Below, one piece after another: positions 1-6,208 of a DNA stretch of 19,111 nucleotides. The notes beneath the pieces were generated by a model. The model made no database searches. It was not told the origin of the DNA and worked only from the letters and a program-made list of their open reading frames with translations. The translations under genes and the position numbers were made by a program. Source of the stretch: Parachlamydiales bacterium (lineage in GTDB: Bacteria; Chlamydiota; Chlamydiia; Chlamydiales; JABDDJ01); NCBI GenBank assembly GCA_041671045.1, contig JBAZCF010000017.1, positions 1 to 19,111 on the forward strand, read 5' to 3'. Position 1 is the first letter of the stretch; every line of letters starts with the position of its first letter.

Positions 1-65
1 GGGACTGGAAATCCGCGCTTACTCGCTTTACTATCCAGTTCGAACATCGGATGACAGCGCGCTAA
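1..65 (+). CDS. IS256-family transposase, C-terminal end (partial)
   Basis: Only about the last 20 codons are present. Read from base 3 the frame gives DWKSALTRFTIQFEHRMTAR and ends at TAA 63-65. A W-x-x-A-L...F-x-I-x-F-E ending is typical of the C-terminus of mutator-type (IS256) DDE transposases. The catalytic part is outside the window. It is probably the same kind of element as the copy that starts at 18987, in the same orientation. Confidence 0.7.
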   Translation, partial: DWKSALTRFTIQFEHRMTAR

Positions 66-99
66 GCAAAATCCCGTTTACACAAAATTCGGGACACCC
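1..99 (+). mobile_element. IS256-family element, 3' terminal fragment
   Basis: The last 99 bases of an IS256-family insertion sequence. It holds the end of the transposase frame (through 65) and a terminal inverted repeat at 74-99. The complement of that repeat starts GGGTGTCC and ends TTTGTGTAAACGG, and matches the repeat at 18987-19012 at 23 of 26 positions. The body of the element lies outside the window. The outer boundary at 99 is inferred from that match; one further base is possible. Confidence 0.85.
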
Positions 100-1216
100 T
101 CGTAGGCGCTGCAATGGTGGTTTCAAATTCCCCAATTTCGGCTACGACATATGCAATATGGTGATTGGTGTCAATCGCAATCCAGTCTGTCGAATTGCCC
201 TTAAATTCCCCTTGGCTGCAAGCGAGAATCCTGGCATCACCCCAACTGAACCCGTCGCCCAAATAGTGCTGAGATTGAACAATGACTTGAGCAAGTTTGT
301 GCATCTGCGCTCCCTTGTCACCAGTCTGTATCGAATGACCTCGCGCAATGAAGAAATGCTGGCTGATTGTGTGTCGAATCTTTCCGTTTGTATGTGGCGA
401 TATGACATCTTCTGCCGTATTGGGACCGCGCACCCCGTAGTCTCCGAATAGCCATTTGATCTGCGGGTACTCGGTTCGGAGGGTTTGCCAAAGCAACATT
501 TCCTTCCTTATCACTTTGCCTGTCGTGTTTTGCTTCTTTACGGCACCATCGATGGTTGCTGGAAGCGAACAACCGGCAGTTGCGAAGAATCTGAATCCCA
601 TTGGTCCAAGTAGATCAACGATCCCACTGGTTTGGTCGATCAAATCCTCCAGGGAGGTTCCGGTAATATCCCCAAAATCGACAAGAATCGCACACCGACC
701 TGCTTTAAGACTTAGGTCATCCAAAATGCCGAGCACCTGGTCCTCAAAAAATGTTGGGTCAGCCGAGTCTTCGATGGCATGCGAATCCAAGCGGAGGCAG
801 AAGTACTTGTCGTCCGAGAGATCTAGCCCCTGAAGTGCCAATCTGTAAGGCTGGCTATCCCACCTGTCGTAGCCAACGACCGGAATAACGTCCACGCCAA
901 GTGATTCGAGTTTTTCGTAGACATACGGAAGGACATGTTCTCCTGTTTCAGTCGTGGCGTCCGCCGGCCATTGAAACGCATCAACCAGAGCGGATTGCCC
1001 CACGCGAACCTCAGCGATTTTCTCTGCGATCTCGTCCAGATAGTCACACGTCAGCGCATCCGAGTCCTTGAATCGTGCTGCATTTCGGATCGACTCGCCA
1101 ATTCGCCCTACCTCAAAGAGTGGGAGCATCTTCCGTAGGTGGGACTTCTTGGCATTTGACAAGGCTTTAAGCTCGCCAAGCTTTGCTTTTATAACTGGGA
1201 GGTAGTTTGCGGACAT
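62..1216 (-). CDS. Beta-protein family (PF14350-like), C-terminus overwritten by IS
   Basis: A 384-residue protein beginning MSANYLPVIKAKLGE; this opening and the following PLFEV segment fit the phage-T4-type Beta protein family (PF14350). The biochemical role of that family is not settled. I chose the ATG at 1216 because an AGG lies 6 nt upstream and the family homology begins there; longer versions run into the preceding gene. It starts just after the TGA of the HTH-ImmA gene (1218), so it is the third gene of that operon. The last 11 codons (VSRILCKRDFA) and the stop come from the IS terminal repeat, so the native C-terminus is lost, although most of the domain remains. Function in a toxin-antitoxin or defence setting is inferred from context only. 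Confidence 0.7.
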   Translation of the reverse strand: MSANYLPVIKAKLGELKALSNAKKSHLRKMLPLFEVGRIGESIRNAARFKDSDALTCDYLDEIAEKIAEVRVGQSALVDAFQWPADATTETGEHVLPYVYEKLESLGVDVIPVVGYDRWDSQPYRLALQGLDLSDDKYFCLRLDSHAIEDSADPTFFEDQVLGILDDLSLKAGRCAILVDFGDITGTSLEDLIDQTSGIVDLLGPMGFRFFATAGCSLPATIDGAVKKQNTTGKVIRKEMLLWQTLRTEYPQIKWLFGDYGVRGPNTAEDVISPHTNGKIRHTISQHFFIARGHSIQTGDKGAQMHKLAQVIVQSQHYLGDGFSWGDARILACSQGEFKGNSTDWIAIDTNHHIAYVVAEIGEFETTIAAPTRVSRILCKRDFA

Positions 1217-1217
1217 C

Positions 1218-2435
1218 TCAAGCCTCATCTTCTGTAGTGGACACGGAGAACATGGTTCTGACTTGGTTAAGACCAACAAGGTCGGTAAAGACGCGGTAGT
1301 TGCCAGTCTCTTTGCGGAGCCTGCCTGCAATGATGGCAGGATGTATTTTCAGTTCCCGAGACAACTTATCAATGGACTCTTTGCTAGGCGAGATAAATGC
1401 GTCGCTTCGTTTCCAAATGAGTCGAGGGATGAAAGCCTCGCGGGCAAGGCGATTGGCTTCAGCCTCGCGTCTATCCTCAGAGGACGCATCCAAGTCATCC
1501 AGGAATGCTTCGTCGCTACCTGAATGCTTCCATATATGGGCGACCTCATGGAGTAGCGTGAACCAGAAATTATCTAAGCGGTCATGCCTGAGAGTAAGTC
1601 CGATGATCGGGGTTCCGTCCGCATCCTTCAGGGCTGCGCCGTCTAATAGCGTTCCCTTAAGGTGCGGTTCAACGATTACCGCAACTCCATGCTTTCCCAA
1701 ATATTCAATTGCGAGCAAGGGACCTTGGTCGTACCAACTTAGCTGGGCCAACTCGCGAAGAAAACTGGTGGACAACGCTTCTTGCTCGAAGACGCCTAAC
1801 GATGACTTTTTCTCTCTTGCTTTCTGAATAACTCTGGCCAGCCAAGCATACAAAGAATATCGAGTGGTAGGAGATTGCGCCTCACCAACCAAGGTACGGC
1901 GGAAGGACGCTGCACCGAACTGCAAGCCAGCTTCAGATATGAAGTTCTTAACCACGTCTTCCACGGACGACGTTGCCCTGATTGCGGCGCTTTCCAGCCA
2001 GCCGCGCTTTGCCATTTCCTTAACTGGGAATTTTGACCAATCGATAGCGCTCTTTTGTGGTGCGGCATCAGGCATCGATAGCCCGACTAGAGTGTCTGCT
2101 GAAATGCCTAGTCCAATGGACAGAGCCCGGATCATTTGCACCGTAAGCGGTCTTTTTCTTCCTAATACCTCAGAAACACGGCTACTTGTGCCGAAATAGG
2201 GTATGAGATCGGCCCGCTTAAGACCTTTTTCATGCATCCGAAAGAGAATTGCATCTATTGGATCGGGGCTTTCGACGGGGTATTTGGCGTTTTCGTACGC
2301 TTCGAGAAGAACAGTAAGCAACTCAAGCTTGTCGCTTTGCTTGGAATTGAGCGGTACCCCGGACGCCATTAGCGTTTGAACCTCTTCGAGGTAACTACGA
2401 TACTGCTCCTCAGTTCTAATGACTTTAGTTTCCAT
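1218..2435 (-). CDS. HigA-type HTH / ImmA-IrrE metallopeptidase-like fusion
   Basis: 405 residues. Residues 1-58 form the N-terminal region seen in HigA-type antitoxins. Residues 59-119 are an XRE helix-turn-helix with the typical run SRVSEVLGRKRPLT. The C-terminal half is ImmA/IrrE-like (COG2856), with a zinc-site HEVAH at 296-300 and a second helix EAEANRLAREAF near 324-335. The expected role is DNA-binding antitoxin/autorepressor that may also be a regulated protease. It overlaps the 3' end of the toxin-like gene upstream by 11 bp and is followed directly by the Beta-family gene. It probably binds the paired operators at 2711-2772. Domain calls are firm; protease activity and substrate are inferred. 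Confidence 0.9.
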   Translation of the reverse strand: METKVIRTEEQYRSYLEEVQTLMASGVPLNSKQSDKLELLTVLLEAYENAKYPVESPDPIDAILFRMHEKGLKRADLIPYFGTSSRVSEVLGRKRPLTVQMIRALSIGLGISADTLVGLSMPDAAPQKSAIDWSKFPVKEMAKRGWLESAAIRATSSVEDVVKNFISEAGLQFGAASFRRTLVGEAQSPTTRYSLYAWLARVIQKAREKKSSLGVFEQEALSTSFLRELAQLSWYDQGPLLAIEYLGKHGVAVIVEPHLKGTLLDGAALKDADGTPIIGLTLRHDRLDNFWFTLLHEVAHIWKHSGSDEAFLDDLDASSEDRREAEANRLAREAFIPRLIWKRSDAFISPSKESIDKLSRELKIHPAIIAGRLRKETGNYRVFTDLVGLNQVRTMFSVSTTEDEA

Positions 2436-2703
2436 GGATGCCGTCTTTAGCTTCTAAATCTGTAATTAGGGCAATGCCCTGTGGGAAGGCGATCAAGAGA
2501 CATACAGCCCAATTGCAGTTACCAATAGGGAATATGAAATGTCCATCGCTACCTTTTCGGATGTTGGGGAACTGAGAAACTACGTCGGAGGGATGCTTCC
2601 ACTGCGCATTGATTACCTCTGCTACCCAGTTAAGCAGCCATTTCTTGACCTGCTCATCTGAGCTTTGCAAATCTCTGAGTCGATCTCTTCCGATAAGTCG
2701 CAT
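2425..2703 (-). CDS. HigB-like type II toxin (HigB_toxin family, divergent C-terminus)
   Basis: 92 residues, opening MRLIGRDRLRD, then a VKKWLLNWVAEV helix followed by W-K-H-P-S-D-V. This is the layout of the RelE-superfamily HigB_toxin family (PF09907), whose members cleave mRNA at the ribosome. The first two thirds match the family pattern well. The end does not: the usual G-N-x-x-R-L-V strand reads GNCNWAVCLL, and the expected T-H-x-E-Y-D ending is replaced by TDLEAKD. The toxin may be weakened or altered. It is first gene of the operon, with GGGAG 7 nt before the ATG. Toxin-first order is usual for higBA. Confidence 0.75.
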   Translation of the reverse strand: MRLIGRDRLRDLQSSDEQVKKWLLNWVAEVINAQWKHPSDVVSQFPNIRKGSDGHFIFPIGNCNWAVCLLIAFPQGIALITDLEAKDGIHGN

Positions 2704-2710
2704 ATAGAAA

Positions 2711-2772
2711 CTCCCAATCTGGGAGCGATTATTATCCTTCTAAATGTGAATGTCAACTCTCCCATAATGGGA
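2711..2772 (-). promoter_or_regulatory. Promoter bracketed by two TCCCA-N3-TGGGA operators
   Basis: On the minus strand a consensus -35 TTGACA (2756-2751) and a -10 AATAAT (2733-2728) are separated by 17 bp. Two near-identical palindromes flank this core: CTCCCAatcTGGGAG at 2711-2725, covering the likely transcription start, and TCCCATaATGGGA at 2760-2772, just upstream of the -35. Their centres are 48 bp apart. The GGGAG arm of the proximal palindrome is also the Shine-Dalgarno sequence of the toxin gene. The HTH-ImmA protein of the operon is the natural candidate ligand. Confidence 0.75.
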
Positions 2773-2855
2773 TATTTGAATGGGGAAGATGCCGCGCTCA
2801 CCGCCTCTGATGTTTATGGTGCGGAATCTACCGCGTTGGCGAACGTCCCGGTCAT

Positions 2856-2879
2856 TAGCACCTAGTTATGTGCTACACT
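2856..2879 (+). promoter_or_regulatory. Promoter with inverted repeat upstream of RHH-PIN pair
   Basis: An extended -10 element TGcTACACT (2871-2879) lies 33 bp before the antitoxin ATG, with no convincing -35. It overlaps a perfect inverted repeat TAGCAC-N8-GTGCTA (2856-2861 and 2870-2875). Autoregulating ribbon-helix-helix antitoxins commonly bind such repeats over their own -10. The operator role is inferred. Confidence 0.5.
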
Positions 2880-2911
2880 GATTTACGTGAATATGTTCCA
2901 AGGAGGCCAAG

Positions 2912-3256
2912 ATGGCGAATGTTAACTTTACCGGGGCGGTAGATCGCGACCTGCTCAAGCGCGCCAAGGTCATTGCCGCCAAGACGGATACATCGGTGAA
3001 CGCACTGTTCAACGCTGAGCTGCGCCATCTGGTGGAGACTTTTGAAGCCGCCGAGACCAGCAGCAACCAGAACTTCAGGGTTCTGCTCGATTTCTCGCTT
3101 GGGCGGCTTGCCGACGACGAGGCCATGCGTGCGCTGGGCATCGACAGTGAGGAAGAGATGTTCCTGTTGATGGCACAAGCTCACTTGCCAATGCCGAGGC
3201 TGCCAGAGGCCGTTACGCGCAGCATGGTCGATAGTCTGCACGCGCTGCCGTCCTGA
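2912..3256 (+). CDS. Ribbon-helix-helix antitoxin of a PIN-domain system
   Basis: 114 residues. The start is clear: AAGGAGG sits 7 nt before the ATG. The N-terminus (VNFTGAVDRDLLKRAKVIA, then a helix TDTSVNALFNAELRHLV) has the beta-strand plus two-helix pattern of MetJ/Arc-type ribbon-helix-helix DNA-binding proteins. The acidic C-terminal part likely wraps the toxin. It is followed 12 bp later by the PIN gene and probably represses the shared promoter through the inverted repeat at 2856-2875. The pair is GC-richer than its neighbours on both sides, suggesting separate acquisition. Confidence 0.75.
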   Translation: MANVNFTGAVDRDLLKRAKVIAAKTDTSVNALFNAELRHLVETFEAAETSSNQNFRVLLDFSLGRLADDEAMRALGIDSEEEMFLLMAQAHLPMPRLPEAVTRSMVDSLHALPS

Positions 3257-3268
3257 GCGGGCGACCTG

Positions 3269-3775
3269 ATGTCGTCGAATGTTGTTCTGCTGCCGGACGC
3301 TGGGCCACTCATTACGTTGGCCTACGCGGACGCGCTCGACGTACTGTTTAAACCTCGCTGGTCCGTCATGCTGGTCGACATGGTCCTGCACGAAGTCACG
3401 CGGAACCAGACGCCGACCAGTAAGAAACTGGCGAAGTGGGCCAAGTCCAAAAAGCTGCCGGTAGTTCCGACCAAGACCTTTCAGCACTACCAACGGACAG
3501 CGCCCGCACGCAAGTCGAACCTTGGCGAACTGGCGATTCAGGAGGCCATGAACGACTTCGCCCTTGAACAGCCGCCGAAGACCGCAGTGTTCCTGTTCGA
3601 GGACCACAAGATAGCCCGCGCCAGTTTTCACGTGCCGGACAACTGCCGCAAGATCAGCACGCGAGCCTTCCTGATATTCCTTGAAGAAAAAGGCTGGCTT
3701 GAGTCGGCGGCGGATGTTGAACGCCGTGCCTTGCAAGCCGGACGCGCCTTTTCCAGCCTGCGGTTTCCACCGTAA
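3269..3775 (+). CDS. PIN-domain toxin (predicted Mg2+-dependent RNase)
   Basis: 168 residues with a PIN fold. The first acidic residue is D10 in LLPDAGPLITLAYAD, followed by E42 in VLHEVTR, E87 in LGELAIQEA and E111/D112 in VFLFEDHKIAR. These positions match the acidic quartet that coordinates metal in VapC-like ribonucleases. It lies 12 bp after the ribbon-helix-helix gene and is presumably co-transcribed and neutralised by it. The target RNA cannot be read from sequence. The C-terminal 40 residues (after KISTRAF) are helical and basic. Confidence 0.8.
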   Translation: MSSNVVLLPDAGPLITLAYADALDVLFKPRWSVMLVDMVLHEVTRNQTPTSKKLAKWAKSKKLPVVPTKTFQHYQRTAPARKSNLGELAIQEAMNDFALEQPPKTAVFLFEDHKIARASFHVPDNCRKISTRAFLIFLEEKGWLESAADVERRALQAGRAFSSLRFPP

Positions 3776-4020
3776 GGCTGAGTTGTCCGTAACGGTGTAG
3801 CGGCGAATTCCGGTCGCCTGATACGTTTGCCTTAATGAAAAGAATAGTTACTTCAAGAACTTTCATGCTTTCTGATGCAGCCCAAACCATAGGCCAGATT
3901 GCTAGTTAGGCGAAAAAGAAGCATCACAAATAACGCAAGTTAGAAGAATCTGGGTCGCGGTTGTCAGGCGAAAATGCCGATTGCCTTGACAGGCCGTCCG
4001 ACATTTAACATTTAGCAAAG
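3776..4020. other. Non-coding spacer between PIN system and DUF4031 gene
   Basis: About 245 bp with no supported gene. It marks a change from GC-rich to AT-rich sequence. Visible items are a consensus -35-like TTGACA at 3986-3991 without a clear -10, and AGGCGAAAA occurring twice (around 3908 and 3966). If a -10 such as TAACAT (4006-4011) is used, the DUF4031 message would be almost leaderless. I see no convincing terminator. Confidence 0.4.
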
Positions 4021-4329
4021 ATGACAACCTACGTCGACAATATGCAGATAGTATGGCGCGGAAAGCGCTGGTGCCACCTCGTCGCGGATTCGCTCGAAGA
4101 GTTGCATGATTTTGCTTTGCGCTTGGAATTGAAACGAGAATGGTTCCAGCAGAATGCCTCATATCCACATTACGACTTAACTATCGAGCTGCGCGAGTTG
4201 GCCTTAGTTCTGGGCGCAACGAAGGGAAATAGATCGCAAATCATCGGATGCGCCAAAATCTTGAAGGAACAACTGATGCAAAGCAGAAGAGAGTTGTGTC
4301 GGCCGAATCAAATGGCATTGTTTGAATAA
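4021..4329 (+). CDS. DUF4031 domain protein
   Basis: 102 residues. It opens TTYVDNMQIVWRGKRWCHLVADS, then EELHDFALRL and P-HYDL. The YVDNM, C-H-L-V-A-D and E-E-L-H elements are the hallmarks of DUF4031 (PF13223), a small family of unknown function common in phages, plasmids and islands. The C-terminal 25 residues are polar and helical. No strong Shine-Dalgarno precedes the ATG. It stands 66 bp before the thymidylate-synthase-like gene on the same strand, so it may be the first gene of that operon; that grouping is inferred from spacing and strand. Confidence 0.75.
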   Translation: MTTYVDNMQIVWRGKRWCHLVADSLEELHDFALRLELKREWFQQNASYPHYDLTIELRELALVLGATKGNRSQIIGCAKILKEQLMQSRRELCRPNQMALFE

Positions 4330-4342
4330 TGATCACAATCAA

Positions 4343-4362
4343 GAAAGCCCGCGTCAGCTTTC
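4343..4362 (+). repeat. Small inverted repeat between DUF4031 and thymidylate-synthase-like gene
   Basis: GAAAGC and GCTTTC arms surround an 8-base loop in the 66-bp gap before the synthase start. There is no following T run, so it is not a standard terminator; it could be a processing or attenuation hairpin. Weak call. Confidence 0.3.
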
Positions 4363-4395
4363 CTGATCGGACATCTCTTCAGACTAATAGCTAAT

Positions 4396-5427
4396 ATGTA
4401 TATAAGTGCTGAGTCGCTAGATGATCTGTTGTTGAAGGTCTACGAAAGACTTCTTAAGGTCAGAAAAAAGGTCTTGCCACGTAAAGGCTCAAATGCCGAA
4501 TTGCAGGGAGTTTTGCTTAGGATCGGTGATCCAAGAATGCGGTTTAGCCGCACCGAAATTAAGAGTACGCTAGTGAGTTGTCTTGGTGAGCTCGTCTGGT
4601 ACCTATCAGGCTCGAACGAATTGGCGTTTATTCAGTATTACATTGAGCGCTATGGTCAGTATTCCGATGACGGCACGACTATTCACGGAGCATACGGTCC
4701 GCGAATGTTTTCCGATGAAGGTACTAGCCAGTTTTCCAAGGTTAGAGATTTATTGAAGCAGCATTCAGACACACGAAAAGCTGTAATTCAGATATTTGAC
4801 GCGTCCGATACGGAGCAGGAGTTTAAGGACGTTCCGTGTACATGCACATTGCAGTTCATGGCTCGTTACGGTCGCTTGCATTTGTTCGTAAACATGCGCT
4901 CTAACGATGCCTATCGAGGATTGCCGCACGATGTTTTTGCGTTCACGATGATCCAAGAAATCATGGCACGTAGCCTCGGCTTGGAACTCGGAACGTACAA
5001 GCATGCCGTTGCGAGCCTTCATCTCTATGATGACTGTAGAGAGAGTGCGGAGCAATTCATTAGGGAGGCGTTTCAAGAGAAGATTCCCATGCCTCCAATG
5101 CCTAAGGCTGATCCATTCCTTTCCATTCCAGTTGTTTTGGACTACGAGAGAAGGATTCGACAAGGTGAAAGGGTTCCCGTTCGGTCTATTCCGATTGATC
5201 CGTATTGGGCAGACTTGATAAGGATTCTTCGCTTCCATTCATATGCGAAGCGTGGCCGGAGCCGTGACGCTAATTCCACTGTTGTGAGATACATGCATTC
5301 CAATGTCTACGACGCCTACTTTAGAAAGGTACAAGCTAAAGCACAGGCCAAAGAAGAAGATCTACCGCAAAAGGAATTGTTTCCACCTGTATTGAGCGAG
5401 GCAAGCGATGAAGTACCCTCTCGATAA
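4396..5427 (+). CDS. Thymidylate-synthase-like pyrimidine (hydroxy)methylase, Asn-to-Asp variant
   Basis: 343 residues, thymidylate synthase fold. Conserved features: E65 in GELVWYLSG (E58 of E. coli ThyA), GAYGPRM near 98-104, phosphate-site R127, nucleophile C148 in VPCTCTLQF, RSND at 168-171, and H209-L-Y211. Two substitutions matter. The Asn that selects uracil (E. coli N177) aligns with D179 (GLPHDVF instead of GLPFNIA), the change found in phage dCMP hydroxymethylases. The His after the nucleophile is Thr149. Both point away from plain dTMP synthesis and toward a cytosine or otherwise altered substrate. The C-terminus carries an extra tail of about 35 residues. It overlaps the next gene by 20 bp. 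I see no strong ribosome site before the ATG. Fold is firm; substrate is inferred. Confidence 0.8.
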   Translation: MYISAESLDDLLLKVYERLLKVRKKVLPRKGSNAELQGVLLRIGDPRMRFSRTEIKSTLVSCLGELVWYLSGSNELAFIQYYIERYGQYSDDGTTIHGAYGPRMFSDEGTSQFSKVRDLLKQHSDTRKAVIQIFDASDTEQEFKDVPCTCTLQFMARYGRLHLFVNMRSNDAYRGLPHDVFAFTMIQEIMARSLGLELGTYKHAVASLHLYDDCRESAEQFIREAFQEKIPMPPMPKADPFLSIPVVLDYERRIRQGERVPVRSIPIDPYWADLIRILRFHSYAKRGRSRDANSTVVRYMHSNVYDAYFRKVQAKAQAKEEDLPQKELFPPVLSEASDEVPSR

Positions 5428-6208
5428 CTTGCTTAAGCGTTTGGACGATCCTGTTTTTAGAGGGACAAATGTTATTTCTTGGGGTAGTCCAGTCCCTTCT
5501 TTTGGCGATCTGTCGCGGTCCACCGTTGCCACACTTGGTCTGAATCCAAGCAATCGAGAATTCGTTGACCCTGCAGGAAATGAGTTGGACGGTGCTTTTC
5601 GGCGGTTTCACACATTGAAATCCCTTGGATTGAAAAAGTGGTCAGCGGCAAGTACTAAGCACTTGGACCTGATTTCCATTTCGTGTCGGGACTACTTTTC
5701 GCGCAATCCTTATGATCAATGGTTTCGAGGGCTTGACCAGATCATTTCGGGTACAAAAGCTTCGTACTATGGTAGTTCGGCAAATGCATGTCACCTCGAC
5801 TTGATTCCATATGCAACAACTTGTAAGTGGACCGAGCTGACAAGCCAGCAACAATTATCACTATTGAATTCAGCTGGGGATACGCTGGGGCTGTTACTAA
5901 AAGCCGCGCCGGTTAGGCTCTTAGTTCTGAATGGCGCGAGCGTCATCAACAACCTAGAGAGACTTTCCGGCATCAAGTTGGACAAAAAGCCGATTCGAGA
6001 TTGGACGCTCCCAAGGAATTCCGGTAAAGGCATTGAGGGGTTTGCCTATCAAGGAACTATAAGGGAAGTGGCAGGAATACGGCTCAGTCGAGATATTCAC
6101 ATACTCGGCTTTAATCACAACATTCAAAGCAGCTTTGGCGTTACAAATGAAGTCAAGTTATCAATTCGACGTTGGATATCAAGTGCTGCAGAAGGAGTAC
6201 TTTCTTGA
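5408..6208 (+). CDS. Uracil-DNA-glycosylase-superfamily-like protein
   Basis: 266 residues. Recognisable elements are a strand-loop VATLGLNPSNREFVDP at 40-55 (compare the motif-1 G-x-N-P loop of uracil-DNA glycosylases and the GLNPST loop of DUF1643), HLDLIPYAT at 129-137, the hydrophobic strand LLVLNG at 171-176, and GFNHNIQSSFG at 234-244, which occupies the place of the motif-2 His loop. This suggests a glycosylase-type base-binding pocket acting on a nucleotide or DNA base, but no catalytic activity can be assigned. The ATG is inside the end of the synthase gene, with GAGG 6 nt upstream, and its stop overlaps the next start, so the three genes are translationally coupled. Confidence 0.5.
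   Translation: MKYPLDNLLKRLDDPVFRGTNVISWGSPVPSFGDLSRSTVATLGLNPSNREFVDPAGNELDGAFRRFHTLKSLGLKKWSAASTKHLDLISISCRDYFSRNPYDQWFRGLDQIISGTKASYYGSSANACHLDLIPYATTCKWTELTSQQQLSLLNSAGDTLGLLLKAAPVRLLVLNGASVINNLERLSGIKLDKKPIRDWTLPRNSGKGIEGFAYQGTIREVAGIRLSRDIHILGFNHNIQSSFGVTNEVKLSIRRWISSAAEGVLS

Noticed and set aside
1217..1330. Longer start for the Beta-family gene, inside the HTH-ImmA gene
   Set aside because: The extra 38 residues are antiframe sequence of the upstream gene; ATG 1216 fits the operon layout and the family N-terminus.
2873..3736. A 287-codon minus-strand frame opposite the RHH-PIN pair
   Set aside because: It is antisense to two genes with clear motifs, has a shadow-like composition, and has no family resemblance or ribosome site.
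6172..6204. ATG start at 6172 for the pyrophosphorylase-like gene
   Set aside because: It would overlap the previous gene by 37 bp without a ribosome site; the TTG at 6205 has GAAGGAG 7 nt upstream and a TTGA stop/start overlap.
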